Shown: positions 33,403 to 45,560, counted from the stretch's first letter. The stretch is 64,000 nt of DNA from Asterias rubens (GCF_902459465.1 NC_047062.1:30498673-30562672); one strand, 5' to 3'. A program made the numbers and translations. The notes: a model not told the origin generated them from the sequence alone.

Positions 33403-35753
33403 TTGTAACAAATTATGCTTCTGACCAGGCAAAAATACTGTAGCCTTGACTGGGGATTGTGATGCACACAGCTTTATAATGACACAAGAATACAAATAAC
33501 TAGCTTCTCTGTCCCTTGTTCTGGAGCTTTATTTTATTTACACTCAACAAGTACTGACTTTTACACGAGGGAGAAGGCCTAAAGCCAGAGGACGCCCTCT
33601 CTGGCGAGTTGGTTCCCCAATCGGCCTGCAAGGGCTGCGAGCAGTGCTCCGGCAGGGTGTCGTGCTGGCACCGATCAATTGGCACAGTCGATACATTGCC
33701 ATAATTTACATTGTGAAAGATACAGGAAAAGAAAAAAATTATTCCTTCAATAGAGAATTTTATTCCAAAGAAAAAGTAATATTGTATATCCTTTGTTGCT
33801 GGAATACAACAGCTGGTGTACAATTGTAACAAAGATGAAACAAGCAGAGAGTTGCTTAGATATATAAATAATAACTTTTGCAACCTCCTCAGAATTGATG
33901 ACAGCTGTTTTGCTTCAGGAAAAATAGAAAGTGATGGAAAATGCATCTTTAGTCTTTAGATATACATACCTGTTGTCTTGACTATATAAAGAATTACTTT
34001 CGTGGGCCTATGATAAATTAAGTAAGGTGTAGAAATATTTGTTTTTAACTAAAAATGTGTTTCTTTTGTTTGCCAGCAGCTCCAGTCTCCCAAAGATCAA
34101 AATGTCTGAGACCCACTTATCATCATACGTAACCTGGCATAAAGAACAACCTTCTCTGTGAACAGGTAAATTGAGACCCTTACAATCTCAACTCCTTCTT
34201 CAGTATCCAAAGTGAAGGCTTCAGAAGGACTTGGGACAGTTAGGCTCAAATGACAGTTGCATATCACAAGGTCCCATTCCAATCTTATAAAGTACAACCA
34301 ATTTATGGAGTGACAAAGAAGAAGAGGTAATGGAAAGATTGTGGCCACATGCCGGCCAAAAATAATAATTTCTCTTTTCTCATCACTTCCACCTTGCAGG
34401 TACATCCTCTAAATTATATTAAAACCATATGGGGAGGTGGGGGGGCATGATCCCAGTTCCAAACTTGTGCCCGTTGCTTTTTGTTATGCATCTGACCACC
34501 ATTAATTCCTTATAGTAAAAAATTATCAAGGATGGCTGGTACCATGGCAGCCATTTGTTTGCCCTTGTGTGAAATGATAACAACTGTAGTTATTTTGGGC
34601 TTATTTGGGGCCTATTACAATTTACAAACTTTCCACATGTGTTATTCAAGCATTGAGTGAGGGTATAAAAAATGTTAAAGATATGCAGCGTCCATGTTAG
34701 ATTTTCAGCATGTACTGCTGTACTGAGGGGTTCAAACTGTCAAAGAAATACTAACAAAGTTATCAGTTAGGCTTTGTATTCCACCCAATTGGCCCTCAAA
34801 GTTAACGGAAATGTTAACACTTAAGGTGGAGAAAAAAAACTTTTAAAAATTCCTGAAAAATGTGATGAATCAATAATTACAGTGCCCACAACAGTGGTCA
34901 TTTAAATGATTTATTTTTGAAACTATAATTATATGACTCAAATTAATTACATATCTATGTCATTGCAGTGCTCATTGAAACATGCAACATGGAAAGTCTC
35001 ATGAACATTACTCTAGACATTTTTGTAAAATACAAAGGGGCCCTTACTATGTGCCCCTTCCTTGCCTCCATGTAAGTCTGAAAAAGCCCTTTCCTGTTGG
35101 GGGTTAAGTGAAACTTGTCTGAAAGAAGAATCAATCTAACAAAGTTAGTTTTAACTGATAATAAAGTTAACACCAACACAAAAACCTCAAGCAAACTGTT
35201 TTCGGAATTCGACTTCACCTCCAATCACTGGCGCTGAAAAAAATCCTGATGTGCACAAGTTTGCCGGAATAATCTTTTCTGGTTTCATTAGTGGTGTTTT
35301 GCAAGTATTTTTGATAACAATTCTTAAGTGAAACCGTTTCATTTGAAATTAATTCTTTGAGTCTACTGTTTGTTTTGTTACAGGAAGGCTTCCGACGTTC
35401 CACATGGAAAAATACACTTCACTGTTATTTGAGCAGTCCTAGCGTTACCTTATTTTCTCGTGCTTTAGAAAATCAGTTTTGTTAATTATTATTGTTCCTC
35501 TCTGCTTTGTTTTGCTGTTATTGAATGTTTCGCTTGCAATTTGTTTGTGTTTGATGATGTTTGTCTGTCTGATGATGTTTGTCTGTCTGAGCGCATTTTC
35601 AATCGTCCAAGAGACGATTGCGGCGGTTGGTAGACCTAAGCGGCAGATACGCGGTCGATTCGGGCATTCTGTTAAATTCACCACGATATTAAGGCCTAAT
35701 AGTTTTCAACCTCTACTCCTGTTATCAACTTGGACCTGCATCGGGACAGCAAA

Positions 35754-36156
35754 ATGTCCGTCACTTCTGGAATTGGTGAGTTTCTGCTTTCAATTTTGAT
35801 TAAGGAACTGAACTCTTTAGTTAAAGGTACATTCCTAAAAAGCAAGTTCTATTAGTCGTAATATGAACACCTTAAAAGGTTCCTTGTTATACCTGATGTA
35901 TATTTTACACAAAATCAAGAAATGCAAAGCAAATTGCAAATAATCAGTGTGCATTGTTTTTAGTTGTTATAGCTTGATTCGATACCTTTCGATACTTTGA
36001 GAGCAGGGCCATTCCAGTTTTTAATTATCTCTGCAAACTGTTTTGCTAATCATACTTTTGGGCATCCATACAATTTTCTCTGTAAACTTAAATCTTTCAG
36101 AGCCAGAGATGCAGCTGTTCCCCGAAATCAAATGCAATGGGAATCAGCTCTGCTGA
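35754..36156 (+). CDS. Possible two-exon microgene in left palindrome arm (tentative)
   Basis: ATG at 35754 (CAAAATGT), seven codons MSVTSGI, donor ATTG|GTGAGT in phase 1. The acceptor at 36091-36100 (AAATCTTTCAG) then opens a matching phase for 19 residues (EPEMQLFPEIKCNGNQLC, TGA at 36154-36156). AATAAA follows at about 36250. The product would be about 25 residues. The exon signals are good but the protein is too short for any family call; a noncoding transcript is as likely. Confidence 0.2.
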
Positions 36157-36360
36157 CATCGCTGAAGGCTACAAAAAACAAGGAGAGCAAGGCATATGAA
36201 ACATCAGCATCTAATCATCAGGACACCCTACATGTTTATTGTAGAAATCTTAATAAAGAACAATCCAATAATTTTTCTTAAATTTTGAAAACTATTCTAG
36301 ATGTGTCAGTAACATGTTTAAGTTTTTCCAATAATAAACAAATAGTTAACATTTCTGTAA

Positions 36361-36869
36361 ATAAGTGCACCATTGCAAGCAAGCACACATTATGCGTTTT
36401 TATGCGCTACTTAGCGATCTTAGGGCCTTGGTGGTGCGGCGCTCGAATTGTTTGGAATCCGGAAGTACAAAACATGGGAAATTCCAAACTTATTGCGAAA
36501 AGGGACTTGGACACATGCACGTGGCATGTGGGGTCTTAGCCCGGCCGGTTGTTTCACATCTGGTGGTTGATCTTAAAGGTGCATCATTTGGTGTTATCAC
36601 AAACTATGGTTGACCAAACGGGTTAGTTCCTAGTCTTGGCCATGGGGCTAGGGACCGCGTCGCGGGAGTAGGGGGTGCCCCCCTCAGACGGGGGCATGGA
36701 CCTGGGCGCTGATTTAATATAGTATGAGGGCCCTGATGATCTCCCGGTCGTGGTGGGGCTGGTATCCTGGGACCTGCACGTGGTGGCCCTGCTTTTAACT
36801 AGCCTTACCAGGATGATATAGGCAAAATTATGAACCAAATAAATTAAACGCTTGCAATGGTGCATTTAT
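36361..36869. mobile_element. 509-bp element with 20-bp TIRs (ATAARTGCACCATTGCAAGC), left copy
   Basis: Left end ATAAGTGCACCATTGCAAGC and right end GCTTGCAATGGTGCATTTAT are inverted copies with one mismatch. The interior is GC-richer than its surroundings (GGGACCGCGTCGCGGGAG, CCCCCCTCAGACGGGGGC). It holds no transposase and so looks non-autonomous. Being inside the palindrome arm, it is present twice. Confidence 0.7.
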
Positions 36870-37239
36870 ACAATACCTTACCTTTACTCTCATGAGTGTA
36901 ATATCCATTGTAATACTGGCACAACTTTTTAGGTCATCAATTTTCTAATTGTGGTTTTTCAGCTGTACTGTTTGAAAATAGGTTAAAGTACATTGCTGTG
37001 CCAGACATTCACTTTTTTGCTCATTAAATTTTGGTTGCATGCCTGTTGCAACTAGTCAACAGAAAAAAAACATGTTTGAATTCACTCTTTGGCTCTCACG
37101 ATGAATAAAAGTAGAGAGGAAAAGGGCGTTTGAGAGAACTGAGAAAAAATATAAAATAAGTGCATTGTCATGAATACATTGTGTAAACAAATTGCTCAAT
37201 AAGTTTATATATTCATGTTGAGTCTGTCTTTTTATTTAA

Positions 37240-37563
37240 TCTTGTTCTTTTGACTGATTTGGGACCATTTTATTTTTCGGTCAATTTTTGTAAATGGGCC
37301 GTTTTGAGCCAGGATTTTGGGTTTATAAAACTGCAAGGGGTTAAACTTGTTCTTTTGACTGATTTGGGGCCATTTCATTTTTTGGCCAATTTTTAAAAAT
37401 GGGCCTTTTTGAGCCAGGATTTTTGGTTTAAAAAACTGCAAGGGGTTAAACTTGTTTTTTCGAATGATTTGGGACCATTTTCACTTTTTGTCCAATTTTT
37501 AAAAATGGGTCTTTTTGAGCCAGGATTTCTGGTTTAAAAAACTGCAAGGGGTTCAACTTGTTC
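37240..37563 (-). repeat. 105-bp tandem repeats, left hub (about three units)
   Basis: Complement of the repeat at 37941-38575: AAACTGCAAGGGGTTAAACT, GGACCATTTTATTTTTCGG and GGGCC..TTTGAGCCAGGATT recur every 105 bp, with starts near 37342, 37448 and 37554. Confidence 0.8.
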
Positions 37564-37940
37564 CTTTGACTGATTTTGAATACGGCCTTGGCCGATGGTG
37601 CCATGAATTTCAAGCCGGGGAGGGCGCTCTACAAGGTATTATGGAGGCTAAGTACTTCCGCACTCAAGAGGGCGCTATAGCAAAAACTTTTAGGAACTTT
37701 GGATGCCGAGTACCCACGGCCACTAGAGGGCACTATAACAACAAACTTTTAGGCAATCAAAATGATGGGGAAAAAAAAAAGCATTTTGTTTGTTATAGCG
37801 CCCTCTTTTGACTTTACTTTACATTTTTCGATGTAAAAACTGCCCCAATGAACCCCCCTCCGATCCCCCACCCAAATCCATCCACTCAAAAAAGCTCATT
37901 AAATTGGCCGATAATAATAATGGTCCAGAATAAGTCAAAG
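37564..37940. other. Unique hub spacer of the palindrome
   Basis: The stretch not shared between the arms. It carries a small foldback (GAGGGCGCTATAGC at about 37670, GAGGGCACTATAAC at about 37724, and the complement GTTATAGCGCCCTC near 37792). No gene. Confidence 0.6.
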
Positions 37941-38575
37941 GAACAAGTTTAACCCCTTGCAGTTTTTTAAACGCAAAATCCTGGCTCAAAAAGGCCCATT
38001 TACAAAAATTGACCAACTAATAAAATGGTCCCAAATCATTCAAAAGAACAAGTTTAACCCCTTGCAGTTTTTTAAACCCAAAATCCTGGCTCAAAAAGGC
38101 CCATTTTTAAAAATTGGCCGGAAAATAAAATGGTCCCAAATCATTCGAAAAAACAAGTTTAACCCCTTGCAGTTTTTTAAACCAAAAATCCAGGCCCAAA
38201 AAGGCCCTTTTTTAAAAATTGGCCAACAAATAAAATGGTCCCAAATCATTCAAAAGAACAGGTTCACCCCTTGCAGTTTTTTAAACCAAAAATCCTGGCT
38301 CAAAACGGCCCATTTACAAAAATTTACCGAAAAATAAAATGGTCCCAAATCATTCAAAAGAACAAGTTTAACCCCTTGCAGTTTTTTAAACCAAAAATCC
38401 AGGCCCAAAAAGGCCCATTTTTAAAAATTGGCCAACAAATAAAATGGTCCCAAATCATTCAAAAGAACAGGTTCACCCCTTGCAGTTTTATAAACCAAAA
38501 ATCCTGGCTCAAAACGGCCCATTTACAAAAATTGACCGAAAAACAAAATGGTCCCAAATCAGTCAAAAGAACAAG
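37941..38575 (+). repeat. 105-bp tandem repeats, right hub (about six units)
   Basis: Units start at 37941, 38046, 38151, 38256, 38361 and 38466. Each has GAACAAGTTTAACCCCTTGC, AATCCTGGCTCAAAA and AAATAAAATGGTCCCAAATC. The unit is exactly 35 codons, so one frame (LQFFKPKILAQKGPF...) stays open through most units. Alternate units share variants (AACAGGTTCACCCC), pointing to a two-unit higher-order pattern. Confidence 0.85.
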
Positions 38576-38950
38576 ATTAAATAAAAAGACAGACTCAACA
38601 TGAATATATAAACTTATTGAGCAATTTGTTTACACAATACAGATGTATTCATGACAATGCACTTATTTCTTTTTTTTTTCTCAAGTCCTCTCAAACGCCC
38701 TTTTCCTCTCTTTTTATTCATCGTGAGAGCCAGAGTGAACTCAAACATGTTTTTTTTCTGTTGACTAGTTGCAACAGGCATGCAACCAAAATTTAATGAG
38801 CAAAAGAGTGAATGTCTGGCACAGCAATGTACTTTAACCTATTTTCAAACAGTACAGCTGAAAAACCACAATTAGAAAATTGATGACCTAAAAAGTTGTG
38901 CCAGTATTACATTGGATATTACACTCATGAGAGTAAAGGTAAGGTATTGT

Positions 38951-39459
38951 ATAAATGCACCATTGCAAGCGTTTAATTTATTTGGTTCATAATTTTGCCT
39001 ATATCATCCTGGTAAGGCTAGTTAAAAGCAGGGCCACCACGTGCAGGTCCCAGGATACCAGCCCCACCACGACCGGGAGATCATCAGGGCCCTCATACTA
39101 TATTAAATCAGCGCCCAGGTCCATGCCCCCGTCTGAGGGGGGCACCCCCTACTCCCGCGACGCGGTCCCTAGCCCCATGGCCAAGACTAGGAACTAACCC
39201 GTTTGGTCAACCATAGTTTGTGATAACACCAAATGATGCACCTTTAAGATCAACCACCAGATGTGAAACAACCGGCCGGGCTAAGACCCCACATGCCACG
39301 TGCATGTGTCCAAGTCCCTTTTCGCAATAAGTTTGGAATTTCCCATGTTTTGTACTTCCGGATTCCAAACAATTCGAGCGCCGCACCACCAAGGCCCTAA
39401 GATCGCTAAGTAGCGCATAAAAACGCATAATGTGTGCTTGCTTGCAATGGTGCACTTAT
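38951..39459. mobile_element. 509-bp TIR element, mirror copy in right arm
   Basis: Same TIRs and interior as 36361-36869 in inverse orientation. The borders fall at the same mirrored positions (sum 75,820), so the element was present before the arms were duplicated or homogenised. Confidence 0.7.
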
Positions 39460-39663
39460 TTACAGAAATGTTAACTATTTGTTTATTATTGGAAAAACTT
39501 AAACATGTTACTGACACATCTAGAATAGTTTTCAAAATTTAAGAAAAATTATTGGATTGTTCTTTATTAAGATTTCTACAATAAACATGTAGGGTGTCCT
39601 GATGATTAGATGCTGATGTTTCATATGCCTTGCTCTCCTTGTTTTTTGTAGCCTTCAGCGATG

Positions 39664-40066
39664 TCAGCAGAGCTGATTCCCATTGCATTTGATTTCGGGG
39701 AACAGCTGCATCTCTGGCTCTGAAAGATTTAAGTTTACAGAGAAAATTGTATGGATGCCAAAAAGTATGATTAGCAAAACAGTTTGCAGAGATAATTAAA
39801 AACTGGAATGGCCCTGCTCTCAAAGTATCGAAAGGTATCGAATCAAGCTATAACAACTAAAAACAATGCACACTGATTATTTGCAATTTGCTTTGCATTT
39901 CTTGATTTTGTGTAAAATATACATCAGGTGTAACAAGGAGCCTTTTAAGGTGTTCATATTACGACTAATAGAACTTGCTTTTTAGGAATGTACCTTTAAC
40001 TAAAGAGTTCAGTTCCTTAATCAAAATTGAAAGCAGAAACTCACCAATTCCAGAAGTGACGGACAT
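39664..40066 (-). CDS. Mirror copy of the possible microgene in right palindrome arm
   Basis: Exact mirror of 35754-36156 with the same start, donor, acceptor and stop on the minus strand. The two copies point toward each other across the hub. The change at the GGCATCC site lies in the intron. Confidence 0.2.
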
Positions 40067-40516
40067 TTTGCTGTCCCGATGCAGGTCCAAGTTGATAACA
40101 GGAGTAGAGGTTGAAAACTATTAGGCCTTAATATCGTGGTGAATTTAACAGAATGCCCGAATCGACCGCGTATCTTCCGCTTAGGTCTACCAACCGCCGC
40201 AATCGTCTCTTGGGCGATTGAAAATGCGCTCAGACAGACAAACATCATCAGACAGACAAACATCATCAAACACAAACAAATTGCAAGCGAAACTAAGAAA
40301 AAACAGCAAAATTAAGCAGAGAGGAATTAAAAATTTAACAAAAAAACGATTTTCCTAAGCACAAGAGAAAAAGGTAACAGGAGGACTGCTCAAACAAAAG
40401 TGAAGTGCTGCAATGTGGAACGTCGGAAGTCGTCCTGTAACAAAACAAACAGTTGACTTAAAAGAATTACTTTCAAATGAATTGCTTTCACTTAATACAT
40501 TTAATTATTAAAAAGT

Positions 40517-40664
40517 AATGGGATACTTTTGGGACGTTTGGTGGCAGCAGACTTACCAGGTAAAATCCATTGCTCTCGGTAATGTGCGCATGCTCAGAAC
40601 TACGTAAGCAATGGAAATTTACCTTGTAAGTCTGCTGCCGCTTAGCATTCCAAAGTCTCCCATT
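40517..40664. repeat. Foldback element with GGTGGCAGCAGAC arms, second copy
   Basis: GGTGGCAGCAGACTTACCAG and TTGTAAGTCTGCTGCCGC flank ATTGCTCTCGGTAATGTGCG, as in 5232-5390. It is absent from the mirrored position near 35.2 kb, so it inserted after the inverted duplication. Confidence 0.75.
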
Positions 40665-43600
40665 TGTAGTTAACTGCCCACTGTTGTGGGCTATCACATT
40701 TTGTTTAGATAAAAAAACTTTGTCTTTTGTTTTTCCTCTTTATGATTGAAATTCCTGTTATCTTTGAGGGAAGAGGGTGCAACCAAACTGATGATATTTT
40801 GATTTGTATTTCTTTTGAGTTAGACACCCAAAGTACATGCTGAAATTTAAAAAATAAAGATGGTCACTGCATATAGGCCCCCCTAGTGGTCATTTTGAAT
40901 TCCCATAATGCATGATAACACTGTCATGTGACAAATCACTCCAATTTTCTTGAGAAAACTAAAAAAGCATGTGGACAGTTTGTTAATTTAATTGTAGTCA
41001 TAATATGTGATAGTGGTGAGATGCATTAAATAGTATGGTAGTAATGTAATTTTAGAGTTGTCATACAAGGTGGAAGTGATGCAAAAAGAGCAATTATTAG
41101 AAGTTCCTGCCAGCATGTGGCCTCAGTCTTTCCATAACCTCTTCTTATATCACTCTAATCCAAGAGGCCCTGTGATATGCAACTGTTAATTAACCCTATA
41201 CTGGCCCAAGTCCTTCTAAACCCTGATGAAGGAATTGGGACTGTAAGGGTTTCAACTCGCCTGTTTACAGAAAAGGTGGTTCTTTATGCCAGGCTGTATG
41301 ATGATAAGTGGGTCTCAGACATTTGCTTTTTGACATGTTGAAGTTTTGGACACTAGAGCTGCCCAGAAAGGAAAAAACAAACACACCTTTTTGTTAAAAC
41401 AAATATTTCTAGCCTATAACGAAAGTCATTTTGAATAGCAACAGTGATTGAATCAAATTCCTACAACAGTTTGCTGGAGGTTTTTGTGTGAACTTTTGAA
41501 TTAATTCTTCCCTCAATCAAGTTACACAGAACCTAGACTGGGCCCTTTCAGATATACAGGACAGAGAGGGCAGGGGATTCATAGTGGCCCCCTTTGATTT
41601 TCAAAAGTTTTAGAGTTACTTTTATGAAATTTGCAACAATATTGTACATTTTTACCAAGCTCTGCATGATGCATGACATGGATATAGTTACTTTCTGAAT
41701 CCTTCACTCAAGATACTGAAGAATGAACTGGGACTGTTAAGCCCGGTTCAAACTTCCTGCGAATGCGAAGTTGACATGAATTTGACGTCACAACTCGTTT
41801 TTGCTGCGATTTGCGAATTATTCGTTGCAAATTTATGAAGTCAACATTTACTTTGCGTTCGCATAAAAGATGAACCAGGCTTGAAGGTTTCAACTTACCT
41901 GTTTACAGAGAAGGTAGTTCTTTTTGCAAAGCTGTATGATGAACTTGGTCTCATCAGATATTTACTTGTTGACGGGTAGATGTTTTGGAGACTAGAGCTG
42001 TAGACAGGCAAACAAAACAAACACACCTTCTGTTAAAAACAATGCCATTCTGTATAAACAAGAAAACATGTATGTATAACTAAAAAATATAGAGTAATAT
42101 TTGCTCACTTTTCCTGAAACACTAGAGCTGCATTCCAATCTGAGGAGATTGCAATTGTACACAGTCAGCTTGCCACGTTGTTGGCTCGATTTGGGTCAAT
42201 GGTTCTTTCCCTCAAGTAAGTTTCAAGGAACCCCATCAGTACTACACTGGGCCCTTTCAGACTTACAGGGAAAGGGAAACATAGTGACCCCCTTTGGATT
42301 TTTCCAAAACTCAAGAGTTATTTTTATGAAATTTGCCACAATTGTACATTTTACCAAGCTCTGTATGATGACATGGATTTAGTTTCAAACTTTAATCACT
42401 AAAAGGGTACTTTTCATTTGAGCCTACTGGCCTAAGTCCTTCTGAATCCTTCACTTTGGATACTGAAGAACGAATTGGGACTGTTAAGCCCTGCTCAAAC
42501 TTCCTGCGAATGCGAAAGCGATGCAAAGTTGATGAGATATTGACGTCACAACTCTGTTTTTGCTGCGATATTTGCAAGAGAGTTGAGCAAAACTCCACTG
42601 CTTCGAAGTATTCCTTGCGAACTTGTGACGTCAACATTCGTATCGTATTTGCATTTACAGGAAGTATGAACCGGGCTTGAGGCTTTCAACTTACCTGTTT
42701 ACAGAGAAGGTAGCTCTTTTTGTCAGGCTGTATGATGATAACTTGGTCTCATCAGACATTTACTTGATGTTTTGGAGACTAGAGCTGCAGACAGGTAAAC
42801 AAAACAAACACACCTTCTGTTAAAAACAAATATTTCAAGCCCAACCAAAGTCATTCTGTATAAACAAGAAAACAGGACTTATAACTATAAACAAAAAAAA
42901 GTAAAATTTTTCTCACTTTCTACTTTTTCTGAAAATCTAGAGCTGTCATCAAATCTGAGGAGATTGCACATGTACCCAGTCAGCTTGCCACGTTGTTACA
43001 ACTTGATATTTGAAATGAAAATTCAAATCCTTTCAAGGTGATCCCCTGGCTGCCACTTCCCAGGTTGTAGCGTAAACTTGGGTGTGATCACTGGCTTCAT
43101 GGCAATTAACGGTTGTATGGCTTTTTACTTTCACCCCAAACAAAGATATTGACAAAATAGGAAGACCCCCAGCATCAGGCTACAAATCTCAGCTCTGTCA
43201 ATTTTGCTTTGTTCAACCCCAAGCTTTTAAAAAACAAAAACAAAAACAATGCGTTCTGGTTATTTGCATCAAGTTAGCTTGCTTCCCATGTTGATTTTGT
43301 GTAAAGTACACTACACATAAGGCCTAACTAGGATCTCAATTTGGGTTTGAATATTGCTAAATTGCTTTTTTTAGCAAACTTACCTTTTACTAAAAAGAGC
43401 AGTTCCTTAATCACATGCCAGTTTATTAGACATCTACTTGTTGAAGTGTAGACATCTTTGAAGATGGAAAGCCTTCCTGTAACAAAAACAAACAGTAGAC
43501 TTCAAGTAATTATTTTTAACTGAATTGCTTTCACTTTAAAGTTGTTATCAAAAACACTTTCAGAACACCATGAACAGTTGAAAAACTATTCCAATATTTT

Positions 43601-45494
43601 CCAATACCTGAATAAAAAAAACCTAGTCACAATAGCCTCACAAAGCGCAACCAGGGATTTAGTGCTTTAGTGTTTCATTTACCCCATTCTACCCTATAAC
43701 ACTATATTGTAACAAATCACTTCCACTTTCTTGGGAAAACTAAAAAGCATACATGGACAGTTTGCAGTGAAAGACCCCCAAAATAATGTCAATTGTTTTT
43801 AAGATAATTTCCCCCAAGGTCAAATGGTAACACAGGACCTTCATATTTTATTTACAAGATGACCCTAAATAATTATTGGTTAAAGTCATAAAATTTGGTG
43901 GTGGTCAGATGTAGGAAAAAAAAAGCTACAGGCACTAAATATAGTAGAGCGCTCCATGCCACCCCCCACACTTATAGGGTTCGAGATGGAAGTGATGCAA
44001 AATGAGCAATTGTTTATAAGAATTCTTGCCAGCATGTGGCCTCAATATTTCCATAACCTCTTCTGCTAAATCACTCGACTCCAACTTGGTTGTACTTTAT
44101 AAGATCGGAATGAGACCCTGTGATATTAAACATCCATTTGAGCCTTTTGGCCCAAGTCCTTCTGAATCCTTCACTTCGGATACTGAAGAAGGAATTGGGA
44201 TTGTAAGTATTCAATTTACCTGTTTACAGAGAAGGTAGTTCTTCATGCCAGGCTGTATTATGATAAGTGGATCTCAGAGAGTTACTTGTTGACATGTAGA
44301 TGTTTTGGAGACTGGAGCTGCAGGTAGGTAAACAAAATAAATACACCTTTTTGTTAAAACAACAGCCCAACGAAAGTCATTTTGACTAGCAACAGTGATT
44401 GGATGGGAGGTCAAAATCCTAAAACAGTTTGCTTGAGGTTTTTGTGTAGTTGTGGACTTTATTATCAGAACAAACCAACATTTTAAATTCAGTGTTGAAT
44501 TTTGAAGGCTTGATTTTGGTTAAATTGATTCTTCCCTGAAACAAGTTACACAGAACCTTGACTGGGCCCTTTCAGACTTACATGACAGAGGGGGCAGTGG
44601 CCCCCTTTGATTTTCCAAAGTTCTAGACTTATTTTTATGAAATTTGCCAAAATTGTACATTTTTACCAAGCTCTGCATGATGACATTGATATAGTTTCAA
44701 GGGTACTTTTCATTTAAGCCTACTGGCCCAAGTCCTTCTGATTCCTTCACTTTGGATACTGAAGAAGGTTTTGAGACTGTTAAGCCTGGCTCAAACCCTC
44801 TGCGAATGTGAATGTTGATGTGAATTTGACATCACAACTCTGTTTTTGCTGCAATATTAGCAAGAGAGTTGAGAACAACTCAACTGCTTCAAATTCTGAA
44901 GTATTTGTGCCAATTTGTGATGTCAACATTCGTATGGCAAAGCGGCTTCACAGGAAGTATGAACCGGGCTTGAGGCTTTCAACTTACCTGTTTACAGAGA
45001 AGGTAGCTCTTTTTGTCAGGCTGTATGATGATAACTTGGTCTCATCAAACATTACTTGTTGACTATGTTGATGTTTTGGAGACCAAAAGAGCTGCAGGCA
45101 AAAAAACAAAAAAACATACACACCTTCTGTTAAAAACAAATATTTCAAGGCCAACCAAAGTCATTCTGTATAAACAAGAAAACAGGTATGTATAACTAAA
45201 AAATGAAGAGTAATATTTTTCTGACTTTCTACTTTTTCTGAAACACTAGAGCTGTCATCCAATCCGAGGAGATTGCAATTGCACCCAGTCAGCTTGCCAC
45301 ACTGTTACAACTTGATGTTTGAAATGAAAATTCAAATCCCTTCAAAGTGATCCCCTGGCTGCTGCTTCCCAGGTTGTATCGTAAACTTGGGTGTGATCCC
45401 TGGCTACACGGCAGTTAACGGTTGTATGGCTTCTTACTTTCACCCCAAATAAAGATATTGCCAAAATAGGAAGACCCCCAGCATCAGGCTACAA

Positions 45495-45560
45495 ATCTCA
45501 GTTGGTAGAGTAGAGTGGAGGCCATGGTTTTGAATCCCGCTCTAGTAAAATTTTCTGAGT
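45495..45560 (+). mobile_element. tRNA-SINE head (family 2) in array spacer
   Basis: CTCAGTTGGTAGAGTAGAGT and GGTTTTGAATCCCGCTC, then a TTTTCTGAGTTCAAC tail. The box A-B distance is shortened. A longer copy in the same relative spacer at 47505-47605 shows it was amplified with the array. Confidence 0.6.

Larger units (their letters stand above)
29709..35420 (+). repeat. Plus-strand half of a tandem series of exon-like blocks (A and B types)
   Basis: Six related blocks with splice-like edges lie at 29709-29782, 30658-30747, 31538-31624, 32896-32971 (type A), 34080-34165 (type B) and from 35384 (A-like). Type A blocks follow GTTTTTATTGCAG-like acceptors, start AAGGCTTACCATCTC-like and end AGAG|GTAAATT-like. 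The B block starts CTCCAGTCTCCCAAAG and ends GAACAG|GTAAATTGAG. Intron sequence after the B block (CAGTATCCAAAGTGAAGGCT, CAGAAGGACTTGGG) is the complement of sequence repeated many times in the minus-strand half at 40.4-49.5 kb. Only 31538-31624 and, in other phases, 30658-30747 and 32896-32971 are open throughout. I do not recognise the protein, and the series may be noncoding. Confidence 0.65.
35527..37563 (+). repeat. Left arm of the central palindrome
   Basis: From GTTTCGCTTGCAATTTG at 35527 the sequence is the reverse complement of the right arm ending at 40293. Paired positions sum to 75,820 throughout 35527-37130, so the centre is at 37,910. Over this 1.6 kb I see only scattered single-base differences, for example GGGCATCC against TGGCATCC. 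Inside about 37130 the match becomes gapped and passes into 105-bp repeats. Outside 35527 similarity drops to that of the older exon-array copies. Confidence 0.85.
37941..40293 (-). repeat. Right arm of the central palindrome
   Basis: Mirror of 35527-37563, near-identical over 38690-40293. The outer limit is marked by the end of collinearity at GCGAAAC (40287-40293); beyond it, AAGAAAAAACAGC replaces the left-arm sequence. This arm holds more 105-bp repeat units than the left arm. Confidence 0.85.

Noticed and set aside
35479-35799. 106-codon frame with a hydrophobic N-terminus in the palindrome arm (membrane protein)
   Set aside because: The mirrored copy has a shorter frame because of base differences near its start, and the hydrophobic part comes from a GATGATGTTTGTCTGTCT direct repeat.
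37957-38603. Long repetitive frames LQFFKPKILAQKGPF on the hub
   Set aside because: A 105-bp tandem repeat keeps a frame open without selection; no promoter or splice sites and the mirrored side has fewer units.
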